Below, in pieces: positions 1-9,823 of a stretch of DNA of 53,754 nt. Source of the stretch: Coriobacteriia bacterium (GTDB lineage: Bacteria; Actinomycetota; Coriobacteriia; WRKU01; WQUG01); the NCBI GenBank assembly GCA_009778715.1, contig WRFR01000009.1:1-53754 (forward strand), in the 5' to 3' direction. The first letter of the stretch is position 1. Every line of letters begins with the position of its first letter. Position numbers and translations under genes: made by a program. The notes under the pieces were generated by a model that did no database searches, was not told the DNA's origin, and worked only from the letters and a program-made list of their open reading frames with translations.

Positions 1-1593
1 GCTCAGGTCTATACCGGAACTCAGACAGGGACAACAGCAAGCTATATCTTTGACAGCAAAGATATTGACCTGACTACACTGGCTGGCAAGACCGTTGACA
101 TGTATGTCACCGCCTCTCTTATCCAGGTCTCAGGGCTTTATCCGACTGATGTCGTAAACAAAGGCCAGCTGATCGTTAACGCTAACGAAGATGACAACAA
201 CAAGCCTAAGCCCAAAGATATCGATGGGCCGCCAATTACCAATACCGGACGCATCTACGGCTTCCTGTACAACGACGTCGATCGTGACGGGGTCTATACA
301 CCAGGCGTTGATACACCTATCACAACTCCGCAGACCATCACTGCCACTGACGTCAACGATCCTTCAAAGATCTACACGATCCAGTCCAATCCTGATGGGA
401 GCTATGCTTTAGACATTCCGGCAGGTACCTATCTGGTTACCTTCCCGGCTCTAATCGATAACATGGGACGCACCACTGCTCCAAGCTCTGGTAAGGTAGA
501 CGGTGTCATCATCACACTAGGAGACAGCGCTGCTCAGACCAAGAGGCTCGACAGTGGCTATGCCACGCCTTCTGATGATGCTATCAAGGAACTAAAAGAC
601 AGCTTTACTAAGACAGTTGATGACGGCAACGGCAACTACATGACTGCAGCCACCATCACTGACGCAAGAGCGCCACTGAACTACAAACTGTCCTTTACTT
701 TCCCAACAAATATGGCAGGCTTTGCTTCCATAGAGGTCAAAGACGTCATGCCGGCTGGCCTTGAGCTTGATCCAAGTGTTGATCCTAACGTGGTTGTCAA
801 GTTGGGTGGCTCTACTATCTCGTCTGACCAGCAGTCAGGTACTACGGCCAGCTATCTGTTTGATGGCTCAACTACTGATCTGTTTGCTTTGGCAGGAAAG
901 ACTGTTGACATGTATGTCTCAGCCCGCTTAGTTAAGGTCAACGGAGATTACTTAACCGATATCACCAATACCGGCCAGATAATCATTAACGCTGTCCTTA
1001 GTCCTGCTGGCCCAGGACCAATAGAGGTCCCAGGTCCTTCTGTAACCAACACTTGTGTTATCAAGGGTGTTCTCTTCGACGATGCAAATGGTAATGGGAT
1101 TATGGATGCAACAGAGACCGGTCGCTATCCGGATAAGACCGTCAAGCTCTATGCTGCGACGTCTTCTTCTGCGGCCCTCTCAGTAGCTCCTCTGGCAGCC
1201 ACCGGGCTTCAGATCGCAGCGGTTGCCGCCTCAAGTGTCCCGGTAGCTACTACACAGACAGATGCCAATGGTAACTACAGCTTTGAAGTGGTACCTGGTA
1301 CCTACTACGTGGTCTTCCCGAATCTAAAGCCTTTAGTCTTTACGGGTAACACTAATGGCCAGTCTGCCAATGTGACCGTAAGCTATGCAAGCGCACAAGA
1401 TCAGGTGCAGGTAGCCAACCAGGGCTACAAGATGCCAGCACCGCCTGCTGCCCTTCCCAAGACTGGAGACATTGTCAGTATCGTCACGCCGCTTATTGGC
1501 CTGGCAGCTGCTCTCTTGTTCTTCTTTATCCTGCTTGCCTGGAAGAGGCGCAGAGAAGACGAAGATGAAGGGACGCGAGTAAACCTGGCGTAA
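1..1593 (+). CDS. LPXTG-anchored surface protein, SdrD-B/isopeptide-domain repeats (5' truncated)
   Basis: The reading frame is open from base 1, so the window holds only the C-terminal part of a larger secreted protein. It alternates two domain types: a pilin/fimbrial D2-like domain (for example the segments containing GKTVDMYV near bases 82-110 and 892-918) and SdrD-B/Cna-B-like domains that start with G-x-I/V-x-G-x-L/F and contain Asp-rich calcium-loop-like stretches (DVDRDG, DANGNG). The C terminus has a textbook sortase signal: LPKTG at bases 1453-1467, a hydrophobic helix, then KRRRED. It is therefore likely to be linked covalently to peptidoglycan by a sortase, as an adhesin or pilus-like stalk. 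The ligand cannot be told. The domain pair recurs about 810 bp apart, which suggests internal duplication. No sortase gene is in view. Confidence 0.85.
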   Translation, partial: AQVYTGTQTGTTASYIFDSKDIDLTTLAGKTVDMYVTASLIQVSGLYPTDVVNKGQLIVNANEDDNNKPKPKDIDGPPITNTGRIYGFLYNDVDRDGVYTPGVDTPITTPQTITATDVNDPSKIYTIQSNPDGSYALDIPAGTYLVTFPALIDNMGRTTAPSSGKVDGVIITLGDSAAQTKRLDSGYATPSDDAIKELKDSFTKTVDDGNGNYMTAATITDARAPLNYKLSFTFPTNMAGFASIEVKDVMPAGLELDPSVDPNVVVKLGGSTISSDQQSGTTASYLFDGSTTDLFALAGKTVDMYVSARLVKVNGDYLTDITNTGQIIINAVLSPAGPGPIEVPGPSVTNTCVIKGVLFDDANGNGIMDATETGRYPDKTVKLYAATSSSAALSVAPLAATGLQIAAVAASSVPVATTQTDANGNYSFEVVPGTYYVVFPNLKPLVFTGNTNGQSANVTVSYASAQDQVQVANQGYKMPAPPAALPKTGDIVSIVTPLIGLAAALLFFFILLAWKRRREDEDEGTRVNLA

Positions 1594-1613
1594 GCCTGAC
1601 AGCAATGTTTGAA

Positions 1614-1644
1614 CAGGGGGCGGCTCCTATGGAACTGCCCCCTG
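1614..1644 (+). terminator. hairpin downstream of the LPXTG gene
   Basis: An 8-bp perfect stem (CAGGGGGC at 1614-1621 pairs with GCCCCCTG at 1637-1644) closes a 15-nt loop that has a small inner pairing (tcc/gga). It lies 20 nt after the stop codon. There is no clear U-tract behind it, so it may be a weak terminator or a 3'-end-stabilising hairpin. Confidence 0.5.
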
Positions 1645-1814
1645 CGTGTATAAAGGAAAAAACTAAGGAGTTAAACGACAAAAGGATAGCAGATCCCAAA
1701 AATGGGTTGAGATGTTATCTTGGTGGAGTAATCTATAAATGAGGCTTCTTGTGTTTAAATGAAAATAGAAGAGGCCACGGGAAATGAAAAGAAATAATGA
1801 GGAGGTCCCTTGTC

Positions 1815-2033
1815 ATGATAATCAAGAAGAAAACGGTCCTGTCGATCGTTCTTAGTATCGCTTTGGTGGTAGTACTTGCTTTTGGCGCACTCAGCTTGGG
1901 CGGATGCACCAAGAAGAACGCTAATCAAAATTCTACGAATAACGGCACTACTACTACGACCACCAATAAGAACGGTGGCGTCACACTTGAAACGTCAGCG
2001 ACCGTTCATGTAGATATCCCAAAAGGACAATAG
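1815..2033 (+). CDS. small lipoprotein, Asn/Thr-rich
   Basis: This is a 72-aa protein whose start is placed at ATG 1815, because a perfect AGGAGGT lies 8 nt upstream (1800-1806); an in-frame ATG at 1797 would overlap that site. After MIIKKK comes a hydrophobic signal helix ending in a lipobox (S-L-G-G-C), so the mature protein probably starts at the cysteine and is lipid-anchored on the outer face of the membrane. The mature part is only about 47 residues, low-complexity (Asn and Thr runs, NGTTTTTTNKNGG) and has no recognisable domain. Function is unknown. It sits alone between a surface adhesin and a haem protein. Confidence 0.6.
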   Translation: MIIKKKTVLSIVLSIALVVVLAFGALSLGGCTKKNANQNSTNNGTTTTTTNKNGGVTLETSATVHVDIPKGQ

Positions 2034-2105
2034 CAGATCTGCGGACTATTTGGTACTTTACCTTAGTATTTCCAGGTTGTTTCGAGATCAATCTTAAAAA
2101 TCCTA

Positions 2106-2134
2106 CTGACATCGGCAATGAACAAGTGTAAAAT
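2106..2134 (+). promoter_or_regulatory. sigma-70-type promoter for the haem protein gene
   Basis: CTGACA (2106-2111), a 17-nt spacer and TAAAAT (2129-2134) form a good housekeeping promoter, placed about 50 nt before the ATG at 2188. Confidence 0.55.
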
Positions 2135-2187
2135 GATAAATCGATGGTTCATGTCTTGGTCCGGAGGACGATGACCCTAAGATTGGA

Positions 2188-3432
2188 ATGATGGTTAGTA
2201 CTGTGCAGAATGATTCGATAGTTCTTCCGCGTGTCAACGTTGGGTTGATTACCAAAACACTTCTGGTTTGTGCAGCAGTTTTGTTGCTGTTCCTGGGTCT
2301 TGCCAGTAAGGCGGGGGCCGATCCGGCATCTGGCGCCACAGGGGCTACTCTCACTCAACTTATTACTCCTGTTTCTTCTGATACGACTTCAGTTGCGCTG
2401 CTCGGCGCACCACCAACAAATGTCCCGATCACCTATGACGACGCCAGTTGCTCGATTTGTCATTCGAACAATGTACAGCTCGAGCATCAGAAATATTCTG
2501 GCTGTTCTCTCTGCCATGGGAATGCAGGAATCTCAAGTATGTCATCGCCGGTCGACATTCCGGGAGCTGTTGGTAAAAAGAGCTGCGGCACTGACGTCGA
2601 TGCATGCCATGGTCCCAATGGAGGCCAGGCATGGCATGGCTCTGGCGTTGAAGGGGCGTGGGCTGTCGATGGGATGAATAGCTCCCATGCGACCATGGAC
2701 ACACTCACAGCCACTCCGATGGACGCCCAGACCAGTTGTGGCGGTTATGATGACGGGACTGGTACGCCAACCTGTCATAGCGCAGGCTCAACACAGTCGA
2801 ATTATTACTTTGGAATGTCTGATGGGGCATACGATCTGGCAGCAGCGCACGCTGACTATTACAATGCTGTGAAAAACAAAAAAACAGGCCCCGGGGTAAC
2901 GCCTTCCACAGCCATCACCGCATCTGCAAGCGCCTGCGGCATCTGTCATGATAAGAACTCGACTCTCGACGGGGAGCTGAAGCCGGTCATCGCGGCAAAA
3001 GTCAACGCCGCGGGCGGTCCGGGAAACTTGACTTGCAAGTCATGTCATGATGGCACGAATGGTACCTACGTACCGCTAACTGCTTATGCGGCAGTTGACC
3101 CCAGCCTTCCGAGTTTGACTGGTAACAAATCCCTTTGCTATAAGGCTAATTCCAGTCTGGCAACTTCGATGAGCACGTCAGCGGCTCCCGGATCTCTGCT
3201 CTCAGGCCTCACGAGCCATTCAACTACCTCTGCTGCCTTACCGGCGGCAGAAGGAGATCAGGTGGATGCGCTTATTGGCCAACTCAGTCCTGAACTCCAG
3301 GCACAACTGAGCGGCGTAACGGGGCAGCAGCAACAGCTTTCCGCTGGTACGCTTTCGATGAACAACCTGGGTATTCCGGATTCGGCTTTACCTGCGACCT
3401 CGATTTCAAAGATGCCGTTGTTTTTCAGGTAA
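2188..3432 (+). CDS. secreted multihaem cytochrome c-like protein
   Basis: A 414-aa protein with an N-terminal membrane helix/signal sequence (about residues 21-45), then a cysteine- and histidine-rich domain. Four canonical haem-binding CXXCH motifs are visible (CSICH at residue 88, CSLCH at 106, then CGICH and CKSCH). Two further sites have stretched spacing (C-x6-CH at 133-141 and C-x11-CH). This pattern is that of multihaem c-type cytochromes of the doubled-CXXCH/NapC-like kind that carry electrons outside the membrane. The last 110 residues lack cysteine-histidine motifs and are Ser/Ala/Gln-rich. ATG 2188 is followed by a second ATG and lacks a strong Shine-Dalgarno, so the exact start is uncertain. 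No cytochrome maturation genes are nearby. A zinc-binding secreted protein is the alternative. Confidence 0.65.
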   Translation: MMVSTVQNDSIVLPRVNVGLITKTLLVCAAVLLLFLGLASKAGADPASGATGATLTQLITPVSSDTTSVALLGAPPTNVPITYDDASCSICHSNNVQLEHQKYSGCSLCHGNAGISSMSSPVDIPGAVGKKSCGTDVDACHGPNGGQAWHGSGVEGAWAVDGMNSSHATMDTLTATPMDAQTSCGGYDDGTGTPTCHSAGSTQSNYYFGMSDGAYDLAAAHADYYNAVKNKKTGPGVTPSTAITASASACGICHDKNSTLDGELKPVIAAKVNAAGGPGNLTCKSCHDGTNGTYVPLTAYAAVDPSLPSLTGNKSLCYKANSSLATSMSTSAAPGSLLSGLTSHSTTSAALPAAEGDQVDALIGQLSPELQAQLSGVTGQQQQLSAGTLSMNNLGIPDSALPATSISKMPLFFR

Positions 3433-3461
3433 CGTAACCCTGAAATAAGAACAACGTCCTC

Positions 3462-3498
3462 ACGAGTGCTCCGAGATCCCGGAGCACTCGTTATCTTT
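3462..3498 (+). terminator. rho-independent terminator after the haem protein gene
   Basis: A 12-bp perfect stem (ACGAGTGCTCCG at 3462-3473 with CGGAGCACTCGT at 3480-3491), a 6-nt loop and a short T-rich tail. It separates the haem protein from the str operon. Confidence 0.85.
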
Positions 3499-3765
3499 AC
3501 TATACTTCTCAGTTGTCGATCAACTCACAGCATGAGGGGCAAGAGGATTCCGTAACTGATGGATACGCCCGGTAGCGTGGTGTTGACGAATGAGCTCTCT
3601 TCTAGTAATGTAGTACCCCGCGACTAATTTTCAGGGAACGCATGGTGCTGCATGCGAGTTGCCCCCGGGAAACAGGCGGCCACCTTGGGGCGAACCAGGC
3701 AGGTTCTCACCAAATGTCCGCCACCGGTAATGGATAGTAAACTTAAACGTGAAGGGAAGCAAACT
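3499..3765 (+). promoter_or_regulatory. str operon promoter region and structured leader
   Basis: This is the non-coding leader before rpsL. A possible promoter is TTGACG (3583-3588), 17 nt, TAATGT (3606-3611); the -10 match is only partial. Downstream there is a small hairpin (CGCATG 3639-3644 with CATGCG 3651-3656) and a GCCCC/GGGGC pairing further on, so the transcript leader is probably folded. The reading frame of rpsL is open back to an ATG at 3652, but the extra residues do not resemble S12. Nothing else is seen here. Confidence 0.4.
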
Positions 3766-4134
3766 TTGCCTACCATCAACCAACTGGTCCGCAAGGGCCG
3801 CACAGCTGTTGCTGAAAAGAAGAAGAACCCGGCGTTGAAGGGCAACCCTCAGCTGCGGGGCGTCTGCACACGTGTCTACACCACCACGCCAAAGAAACCG
3901 AACTCGGCTCTGCGTAAAGTCTGCCGTGTGCGCCTGAGCAACGGCATCGAGGTTACCGCTTATATTCCGGGTATCGGCCATAATCTGCAGGAACACTCCA
4001 TCGTGCTCGTGCGCGGCGGTCGTGTTCGCGACCTGCCTGGTGTTCGCTACAAGGTGGTTCGTGGCGCGCTTGACGCCGCCAGCGTATCCGATCGCGCCCA
4101 GGGCCGCAGCCGTTATGGCGCAAAGAAATCCTAA
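3766..4134 (+). CDS. rpsL: 30S ribosomal protein S12
   Basis: S12 (122 aa) lines the decoding centre of the 30S subunit and is the target region for streptomycin resistance. The start is TTG 3766, because the family N terminus [11 protein letters not shown] begins exactly there, with GAAGGGAAG just upstream; the longer frame from ATG 3652 is unlike S12. The [12 protein letters not shown] loop is intact with Lys43. In the second loop the sequence is G-R-V-R88-D-L-P-G, with arginine where most bacteria have lysine 88 (Mycobacterium numbering). First gene of the str operon, followed by rpsG 42 nt later. Confidence 0.97.
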   Translation: MPTINQLVRKGRTAVAEKKKNPALKGNPQLRGVCTRVYTTTPKKPNSALRKVCRVRLSNGIEVTAYIPGIGHNLQEHSIVLVRGGRVRDLPGVRYKVVRGALDAASVSDRAQGRSRYGAKKS

Positions 4135-4176
4135 CCAGGATCCCGCCTGCGAAGAAGTTTTGAAAGGATCAAGTCT

Positions 4177-4647
4177 ATGCCCAGACGAGCAGCAGCACAG
4201 AGACGTGAGATAAAGCCAGATACGCGCTATAACAACCGCTTGGTCACTCAGCTGATCAATAAGATCCTGTGGAGCGGCAAGAAATCAACGGCCGAAGGCA
4301 TCGTGTACGGCGCTTTCGACATCATTGAGGAGAAGACCGGCTCTGATCCCCTGGCGACGTTTAAGACCGCCATGGATAATGTCAAGCCGCAGATCGAAGT
4401 GCGCCCCAAGCGTGTTGGTGGCGCGACTTATCAGGTTCCGGTCGAGGTCAACGCCCGCCGCAGCACAACCCTTGCGATCCGCTGGATCGTCGGGTTCTCA
4501 CGCGACCGTAAAGAAAAGACAATGAAGGAACGCCTTGCCGCAGAAATCATGGACGCCGCCAATGAGACCGGCGCCTCGATCAAGCGACGCGAGGATCTCT
4601 TCAAGATGGCCGAAGCGAACCGTGCGTTCTCGCACTATCGCTGGTAG
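4177..4647 (+). CDS. rpsG: 30S ribosomal protein S7
   Basis: S7 (156 aa, the usual length) nucleates assembly of the 30S head and contacts the E-site tRNA. It is recognised by the start [10 protein letters not shown], the G-x-x-Y-Q-V-P-V-E-V motif near residue 86 and the C-terminal AFSHYRW. AAAGGAT precedes the ATG. Second gene of the str operon. In E. coli S7 is the operon's autoregulator, but no matching site was identified here. Confidence 0.97.
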   Translation: MPRRAAAQRREIKPDTRYNNRLVTQLINKILWSGKKSTAEGIVYGAFDIIEEKTGSDPLATFKTAMDNVKPQIEVRPKRVGGATYQVPVEVNARRSTTLAIRWIVGFSRDRKEKTMKERLAAEIMDAANETGASIKRREDLFKMAEANRAFSHYRW

Positions 4648-4673
4648 CGATCCCCTACAGGAGTTCACCACTT

Positions 4674-6764
4674 ATGGCTGTTAAGCACTATCCACTTGAT
4701 AAGACCCGCAACATCGGGATCATGGCTCATATCGACGCGGGCAAGACCACGACGACCGAGCGCATCCTGTATTACACGGGGCGCACCCATAAGATCGGCG
4801 AGGTGCACGAGGGCGCGGCGGTCATGGACTGGATGGAGCAGGAACAGGAGCGCGGCATCACGATCACGAGCGCTGCGACGACCTGCTTTTGGAAGGACCA
4901 TCGCATCCAGATCATCGACACACCGGGCCACGTTGACTTCACAGTAGAGGTCGAGCGCTCACTGCGTGTCCTCGACGGATCAGTCGCCGTATTTTGTGCG
5001 GTGTCTGGTGTCGAGCCACAGTCAGAGACGGTCTGGCGCCAAGCCGAGACCTACCATGTGCCGCGCATCGCCTATGTCAACAAGATGGATCGTACGGGAG
5101 CGGATTTCAACCGCGTTGTGCAGATGATTCGTGACCGCCTGGGCGCCGTGCCGGTTGTGATCCAGATGCCGATCGGGTCAGAGGATAACTTCACGGGTAT
5201 CATCGACCTGATCGAGATGAACCAGATCAAATTCCACGCCGAGGATATGAACGCTCATCCCACGATCGAGGAGATCCCTGAGGACTATCTTGATGCGGCA
5301 CGTGCGGCGCGCCACGACATGATCGAGGCTATCGCTGACGTTGATGAGAACATCATGATGAAGTTCCTCGAGGACGAGGAAATCACGACCGAAGAGATCA
5401 AGGCGGGCCTGCGCAAGGGCACGATCGCCTGTGAGTTCAACCCGGTAATCTGCGGCTCGTCATTTAAGAACAAAGGCGTCCAGCAGATGCTTGACGCGGT
5501 TATCGACTATCTGCCGAGCCCGCTCGATGTTCCGCCCATCCAGGGCGTAACGCTCAAGACCGGTGAAGAGATCACGCGCCCGGCCGACCCGAAGGGTCCC
5601 TTCGCGGCGCTCGCCTTTAAAATCATGACCGATCCATTTGTAGGCAAGCTCACGTACTTCCGCGTCTACTCCGGCACGCTGGAGAGTGGGAGCTATATCT
5701 ATAACAGCAGCAAAGATAATAAGGAGCGCATTGGCCGCCTGCTCCAGATGCACGCGAACAGTCGTGAGGATGTCGAGAGCGTCAGCGCGGGCGACATCGT
5801 CGCGGCGGTCGGCCTGAAGAACACTTCGACGGGCGACACGCTTTGTGATGAGAAGAACCCCATCGCGCTTGAGTCGATGGTGTTCCCTGACCCAGTCATC
5901 GATATCGCTATCGAGCCCAAGACCAAGGCGGAGCAGGACAAGCTTGCCAACGGCCTGGCAAAGCTGGCCGAGGAGGATCCGACCTTCCAGGTCCACACGG
6001 ACTCTGAGACTGGCCAGACCATCATCGCTGGCATGGGCGAGCTGCACCTGGAGGTCATCGTTGACCGCCTGGTCCGCGAGTTCAAGGTCGAGGCTAACGT
6101 GGGTAAGCCACAGGTCGCGTATCGCGAGACCGCGGGCAAGCGCGTCGAGGGTGTGGATACGAAGTTCGCGCGCCAGACGGGCGGCCATGGGCAGTACGGC
6201 CACGTGGTCATCAACCTTATTCCCCAGGAGCCGGGCGAGGGCTACGTCTTTGAAAACAAGATCGTCGGTGGCGCGGTGCCAAAAGAATACATCCCTGCGG
6301 TCGACAAGGGCATCAAAGAGGCTCTGGGCAGCGGTGTCCTGGCCGGCTATCCAGTGGTCGACGTGAAAGTCGAGCTGGTCGACGGCTCTTATCACGAGGT
6401 CGACTCCTCGGAAATGGCGTTTAAGATCGTTGGCTCAATGGCCATCAAGGAGGCTCTGCGCAAGTCGAGCCCGATCCTGCTTGAGCCGGTCATGGATGTT
6501 GAGGTCGTGACTCCTGAAGAGTTCATGGGCGACGTGATGGGCGACTTGTCCAGCCGTCGCGGCCATATCGATGGCATGGAGGCGCGCGGATCGGCTCAGG
6601 TCGTGCGCGCGAAGGTGCCCCTGTCCGAGATGTTCGGTTATTCCACTGACCTGCGCAGTAAAACGCAGGGTCGTGCTGTCTATTCGATGCACTTCAAGGC
6701 TTATGAGCAGGTGCCGAAGTCGGTCGCGGAAGAGATCGCGGCCAAATCCGGCGTCTCATCGTAG
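4674..6764 (+). CDS. fusA: elongation factor G
   Basis: EF-G (696 aa, full length) is the GTPase that drives ribosomal translocation. The GTP-binding motifs are all present: A-H-I-D-A-G-K-T (residues 18-25), R-G-I-T-I near 60, D-T-P-G-H (82-86) and N-K-M-D near 136. The GTPase domain is followed by the domain II beta barrel, and domain IV contains [13 protein letters not shown] lies 8 nt before the ATG. It is the last str gene: the elongation factor Tu gene that commonly follows fusA is absent, and rpsJ begins 35 nt later. Confidence 0.97.
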   Translation: MAVKHYPLDKTRNIGIMAHIDAGKTTTTERILYYTGRTHKIGEVHEGAAVMDWMEQEQERGITITSAATTCFWKDHRIQIIDTPGHVDFTVEVERSLRVLDGSVAVFCAVSGVEPQSETVWRQAETYHVPRIAYVNKMDRTGADFNRVVQMIRDRLGAVPVVIQMPIGSEDNFTGIIDLIEMNQIKFHAEDMNAHPTIEEIPEDYLDAARAARHDMIEAIADVDENIMMKFLEDEEITTEEIKAGLRKGTIACEFNPVICGSSFKNKGVQQMLDAVIDYLPSPLDVPPIQGVTLKTGEEITRPADPKGPFAALAFKIMTDPFVGKLTYFRVYSGTLESGSYIYNSSKDNKERIGRLLQMHANSREDVESVSAGDIVAAVGLKNTSTGDTLCDEKNPIALESMVFPDPVIDIAIEPKTKAEQDKLANGLAKLAEEDPTFQVHTDSETGQTIIAGMGELHLEVIVDRLVREFKVEANVGKPQVAYRETAGKRVEGVDTKFARQTGGHGQYGHVVINLIPQEPGEGYVFENKIVGGAVPKEYIPAVDKGIKEALGSGVLAGYPVVDVKVELVDGSYHEVDSSEMAFKIVGSMAIKEALRKSSPILLEPVMDVEVVTPEEFMGDVMGDLSSRRGHIDGMEARGSAQVVRAKVPLSEMFGYSTDLRSKTQGRAVYSMHFKAYEQVPKSVAEEIAAKSGVSS

Positions 6765-6799
6765 GTTGGAAATGCGCAAACGAAACGAAAGGAACTGAA

Positions 6800-7108
6800 G
6801 TGCCTGGTCAAAAGATAAGAATCCGCCTGAAGGGTTATGACCACGAAGTGGTCGACCAGTCGACCGCGAAGATCGTTGAGGTCGCCTTGCGCACCGGCGC
6901 CAAAGTCGTTGGCCCTGTGCCGCTGCCTACCTCGCGCAACCTGTACTGCGTGATCCGCTCGCCGCATAAGGATAAAGACAGCCGCGAGCAGTTCGAGATC
7001 CGCACGCATAAGCGCCTGATCGATATCATCGACGCGACGCCGAAGACGGCCGACTCATTGGGACGCCTCGATCTTCCTGCGGGCGTCGAGATCGAGATCA
7101 AGGCGTAA
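6800..7108 (+). CDS. rpsJ: 30S ribosomal protein S10
   Basis: S10 (102 aa) of the 30S head, also known in other bacteria as the NusE partner in antitermination. The start is GTG 6800 ([12 protein letters not shown] follows), with AAAGGA upstream. The conserved S-P-H-K[15 protein letters not shown] segment is present. First gene of the S10 cluster; it directly follows fusA with no visible terminator, so str and S10 genes are probably cotranscribed. Confidence 0.97.
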   Translation: MPGQKIRIRLKGYDHEVVDQSTAKIVEVALRTGAKVVGPVPLPTSRNLYCVIRSPHKDKDSREQFEIRTHKRLIDIIDATPKTADSLGRLDLPAGVEIEIKA

Positions 7109-7121
7109 GAAGGAGCATACG

Positions 7122-7745
7122 ATGACAACTATCTTGGGAAAGAAACTGGGTATGACCCAGGTCTGGACCGAAGACGGGAACCTCCTTCCGGTGACCGTCA
7201 TCGAGGCCGGTCCCTGTACGGTCGTCCAGGTCAAGTCGCAGGCAGGCGCCGATGGCTATGACGCCATCCAGATCGGCTTCGGCGAGATCAAGGAAGACAA
7301 GGTCAACAGCCCGATGGCCGGCCATTTTGCCAAGGCGAAAGTCGAGCCGACCCGCCATCTGGCAGAGGTGCGCCTGGACAGTGAGTCCACCTATAAGCCT
7401 GGCGATACGATCACGGTCGAAGAGCTGGCCGAGGCCAAGCTCGTCAATATCAGTGGCGTCAGCAAGGGCAAGGGCTTTGCGGGCGTACATAAGCGCCACG
7501 GGTTTGGCATGGGCCCAGGCGGCCATGGTTCACACTTTCACCGTATCCCGGGTTCTGTGGGCCAGGCTTCAACGCCGTCGCGCGTGTTCAAAGGTAAGAA
7601 GCTGCCAGGCCACATGGGAACTGACAAGGTGACCACGCTCAACCTGGAAGTGGTCAAGGTCGACGCAGAGCAAAACCTGCTGCTCGTCAAAGGCGCGGTG
7701 CCGGGTGGCAAAGGCGCGCTGTTGACGATCACGGTGCGCAAGTAG
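7122..7745 (+). CDS. rplC: 50S ribosomal protein L3
   Basis: L3 (207 aa) is an early-assembly protein whose long loop reaches toward the peptidyl-transferase centre. The N terminus (G-K-K-L-G-M-T-Q) and the loop [18 protein letters not shown] around residue 130-150 are typical. AGAAGGAG precedes the ATG by 6 nt, and rpsJ ends 13 nt upstream. Confidence 0.97.
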   Translation: MTTILGKKLGMTQVWTEDGNLLPVTVIEAGPCTVVQVKSQAGADGYDAIQIGFGEIKEDKVNSPMAGHFAKAKVEPTRHLAEVRLDSESTYKPGDTITVEELAEAKLVNISGVSKGKGFAGVHKRHGFGMGPGGHGSHFHRIPGSVGQASTPSRVFKGKKLPGHMGTDKVTTLNLEVVKVDAEQNLLLVKGAVPGGKGALLTITVRK

Positions 7746-7765
7746 AGTAAGGACACAGAGATAAC

Positions 7766-8392
7766 ATGGCAACTTTGAATGTAAAAGACTTCAGCGGTGG
7801 CGCTGCGGGGACGATGAAGGCGGCTGACGCGGTCTTTAAAATCGAGCCCAACACCTTTGCTTTGCATCAGGTGGTCAGAAGCCAACTCGCTGGCGCTCGT
7901 GCAGGTACTCACAGCACGAAGACCCGTAGCATGGTCCGTGGTGGCGGAAAGAAGCCCTGGCGCCAGAAGGGTACCGGCCGTGCCCGCCAGGGTACGATAC
8001 GGGCGCCCCAGTGGAAGGGCGGCGGTGTGGTCTTCGGGCCGCATCCGCGTAGCTATGCCTTCCCGGTGAACAACAAGGTCGTTAAGCTGGCGATGCGCTC
8101 TGCGCTGTCCGCCAAGCTTGCCGAGAAGGCGCTGATCGTCGTTGATGACTTCAAGTTCGATGCGCCCTCGACCAAGGCAGCCGCTGCGGGCATCAAAGCT
8201 CTTGGCCTGGCTGATAAGAAAGTGACGGTTGTGGTGGGCAGTGAGGACGACAACGCCTACCTGAGCTTCCGCAACCTTGCTTGGGTGCGCCCGCTCTTCG
8301 CCTTCGAGGTCAATGCGTATGACCTGGTGGACAACGGCGCGCTCGTTATTGCCAAGGAAGCCCTCGGCTTCATCGAGGAGGTGCTGGCATAA
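7766..8392 (+). CDS. rplD: 50S ribosomal protein L4
   Basis: L4 (208 aa) lines the peptide exit tunnel. The tunnel-loop signature ([26 protein letters not shown]) is complete from about residue 50 to 75. The stop codon overlaps the rplW start by one base (TAATG), which indicates translational coupling. In E. coli L4 represses the S10 operon; no corresponding leader was found here, since rpsJ has almost no leader of its own. Confidence 0.97.
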   Translation: MATLNVKDFSGGAAGTMKAADAVFKIEPNTFALHQVVRSQLAGARAGTHSTKTRSMVRGGGKKPWRQKGTGRARQGTIRAPQWKGGGVVFGPHPRSYAFPVNNKVVKLAMRSALSAKLAEKALIVVDDFKFDAPSTKAAAAGIKALGLADKKVTVVVGSEDDNAYLSFRNLAWVRPLFAFEVNAYDLVDNGALVIAKEALGFIEEVLA

Positions 8393-8679
8393 TGCTGGAT
8401 GCACGTCAGATCATCATCAAGCCGATCATCTCGGAGAAGGCGTTCGACCTGCAGTCGGAGCACAGCAAATATACCTTCAAGGTACATAAGGACGCTACCA
8501 AGCCGCAGATCGCTGCTGCGGTCGAAGAGATTTTCGATGTGAAGGTGACCAAGGTCAACACGCTCAATGTGACCGGTAAGCCGCGTCGCGTGCGCTATCA
8601 GAAGGGCAAGACGCCCGACTGGAAGAAAGCGATCGTGACACTCGGCGCTGGTGACTCGATAGAGATCTACCCGAGTTAA
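8392..8679 (+). CDS. rplW: 50S ribosomal protein L23
   Basis: L23 (95 aa) sits at the tunnel exit and is the docking site for trigger factor and SRP. The pattern I-I-x-P-I-I-S-E-K-A then Y-T-F-x-V-H-x-x-A-x-K, and the V-x-x-V-N-T-L-N-V-x-G-K region, identify it. Its ATG overlaps the rplD stop codon by one base. Confidence 0.96.
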   Translation: MLDARQIIIKPIISEKAFDLQSEHSKYTFKVHKDATKPQIAAAVEEIFDVKVTKVNTLNVTGKPRRVRYQKGKTPDWKKAIVTLGAGDSIEIYPS

Positions 8680-8699
8680 GGTTAAGGAGCCAACTGTTT

Positions 8700-9530
8700 A
8701 TGGGAATCAAGAAGTATAAGCCGACCTCACCGGGACGTCGCGGTATGTCGGTCTCCGATTTCGCGGAGATCACCTCGACCGAGCCGGAGAAGTCGCTGCT
8801 GGCCCCGTTGCCCAAACAGGCCGGGCGCAACAACAACGGTCGCATCACGGTGCGCCATCAGGGCGGCGGACACAAGCGTCGCTATCGTATCGTTGACTTC
8901 AAGCGCAACAAGGACGGCGTCCCGGCCAAGGTCGCGACGATCGAGTATGACCCCAACCGGTCGGCCCGTATCGCCCTGCTGCACTACGCAGACGGCGAGA
9001 AGCGCTACATCCTGGCCCCCAAGGGCCTGGAGGTCGGTCAGAAGATCGAGAGCGGCCCTGCGGCTGACATCCGCCCGGGCAACGCGCTGCCCCTGGCTAA
9101 CATTCCGGTCGGTACGGTCATTCATGCGGTCGAGATGACGCCCGGCAAGGGCGCCGCGCTCGCGCGCAGTGCCGGGACTTCGATCCAGCTCATGGGCAAG
9201 GAGGGCAAGTATGCCATCCTGCGTATGCCTTCATCGGAGATGCGCCGCGTGCTGGTAGCCTGTCGCGCCACCGTTGGCGAGGTCGGCAACTCCGATCACA
9301 GCAACATCACGATCGGCAAGGCCGGCCGCAAGCGCCATATGGGCGTACGCCCCACCGTCCGTGGTACGGTCATGAACCCGGTCGACCATCCGCATGGCGG
9401 CGGCGAAGGCCGCAACAAGAGCGCTGGTCGTCACCCGGTGACGCCCTGGGGCGTCCCGACCAAGGGTCACCGTACGCGCAAGAAGAATAAAGCAAGCAAC
9501 CGTCTGATCATCAGGCGCCGTAAGAAGTAG
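8700..9530 (+). CDS. rplB: 50S ribosomal protein L2
   Basis: L2 (276 aa, normal length) is needed for subunit joining and peptidyl-transferase activity. The N terminus [14 protein letters not shown] and the C-terminal [10 protein letters not shown][12 protein letters not shown] motif, which carries the functionally important histidine, are intact. AAGGAGC precedes the ATG. Confidence 0.97.
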   Translation: MGIKKYKPTSPGRRGMSVSDFAEITSTEPEKSLLAPLPKQAGRNNNGRITVRHQGGGHKRRYRIVDFKRNKDGVPAKVATIEYDPNRSARIALLHYADGEKRYILAPKGLEVGQKIESGPAADIRPGNALPLANIPVGTVIHAVEMTPGKGAALARSAGTSIQLMGKEGKYAILRMPSSEMRRVLVACRATVGEVGNSDHSNITIGKAGRKRHMGVRPTVRGTVMNPVDHPHGGGEGRNKSAGRHPVTPWGVPTKGHRTRKKNKASNRLIIRRRKK

Positions 9531-9549
9531 AGATAAGGAGATACAGTTC

Positions 9550-9822
9550 GTGAGCAGAAGCCTTAAAAAAGGACCCTACGTCGAAGCCCGACTTCTTTCG
9601 CGCGTCCAAGCGATGAACGAGTCGCAGACCAAGAACGTCGTTAAGACCTGGTCTCGCTCCTCGACGATCTTTCCCGAGATGGTCGGTCACACGATCGCTA
9701 TCCATGACGGGCGCAAGCATGTGCCGGTCTATATCACCGAGTCGATGGTTGGCCACAAGTTGGGTGAGTTCGCTCCGACGCGTACCTTCCGTGGCCACTC
9801 CGGCGACAGGAAGGGGAAGTAG
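9550..9822 (+). CDS. rpsS: 30S ribosomal protein S19
   Basis: S19 (90 aa) of the 30S head, contacting S13 and the A-site finger. The start is GTG 9550 ([10 protein letters not shown] follows) with AAGGAGAT upstream. The motifs [17 protein letters not shown] and [13 protein letters not shown] are family hallmarks. Confidence 0.97.
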   Translation: MSRSLKKGPYVEARLLSRVQAMNESQTKNVVKTWSRSSTIFPEMVGHTIAIHDGRKHVPVYITESMVGHKLGEFAPTRTFRGHSGDRKGK

Positions 9823-9823
9823 C

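Noticed and set aside
3652-3765. An upstream ATG for rpsL giving 38 extra residues
   Set aside because: The extra residues do not resemble S12; the family start and ribosome-binding site fit TTG 3766.
5460-6395. A 311-residue minus-strand frame across fusA
   Set aside because: Shadow of EF-G coding sequence.
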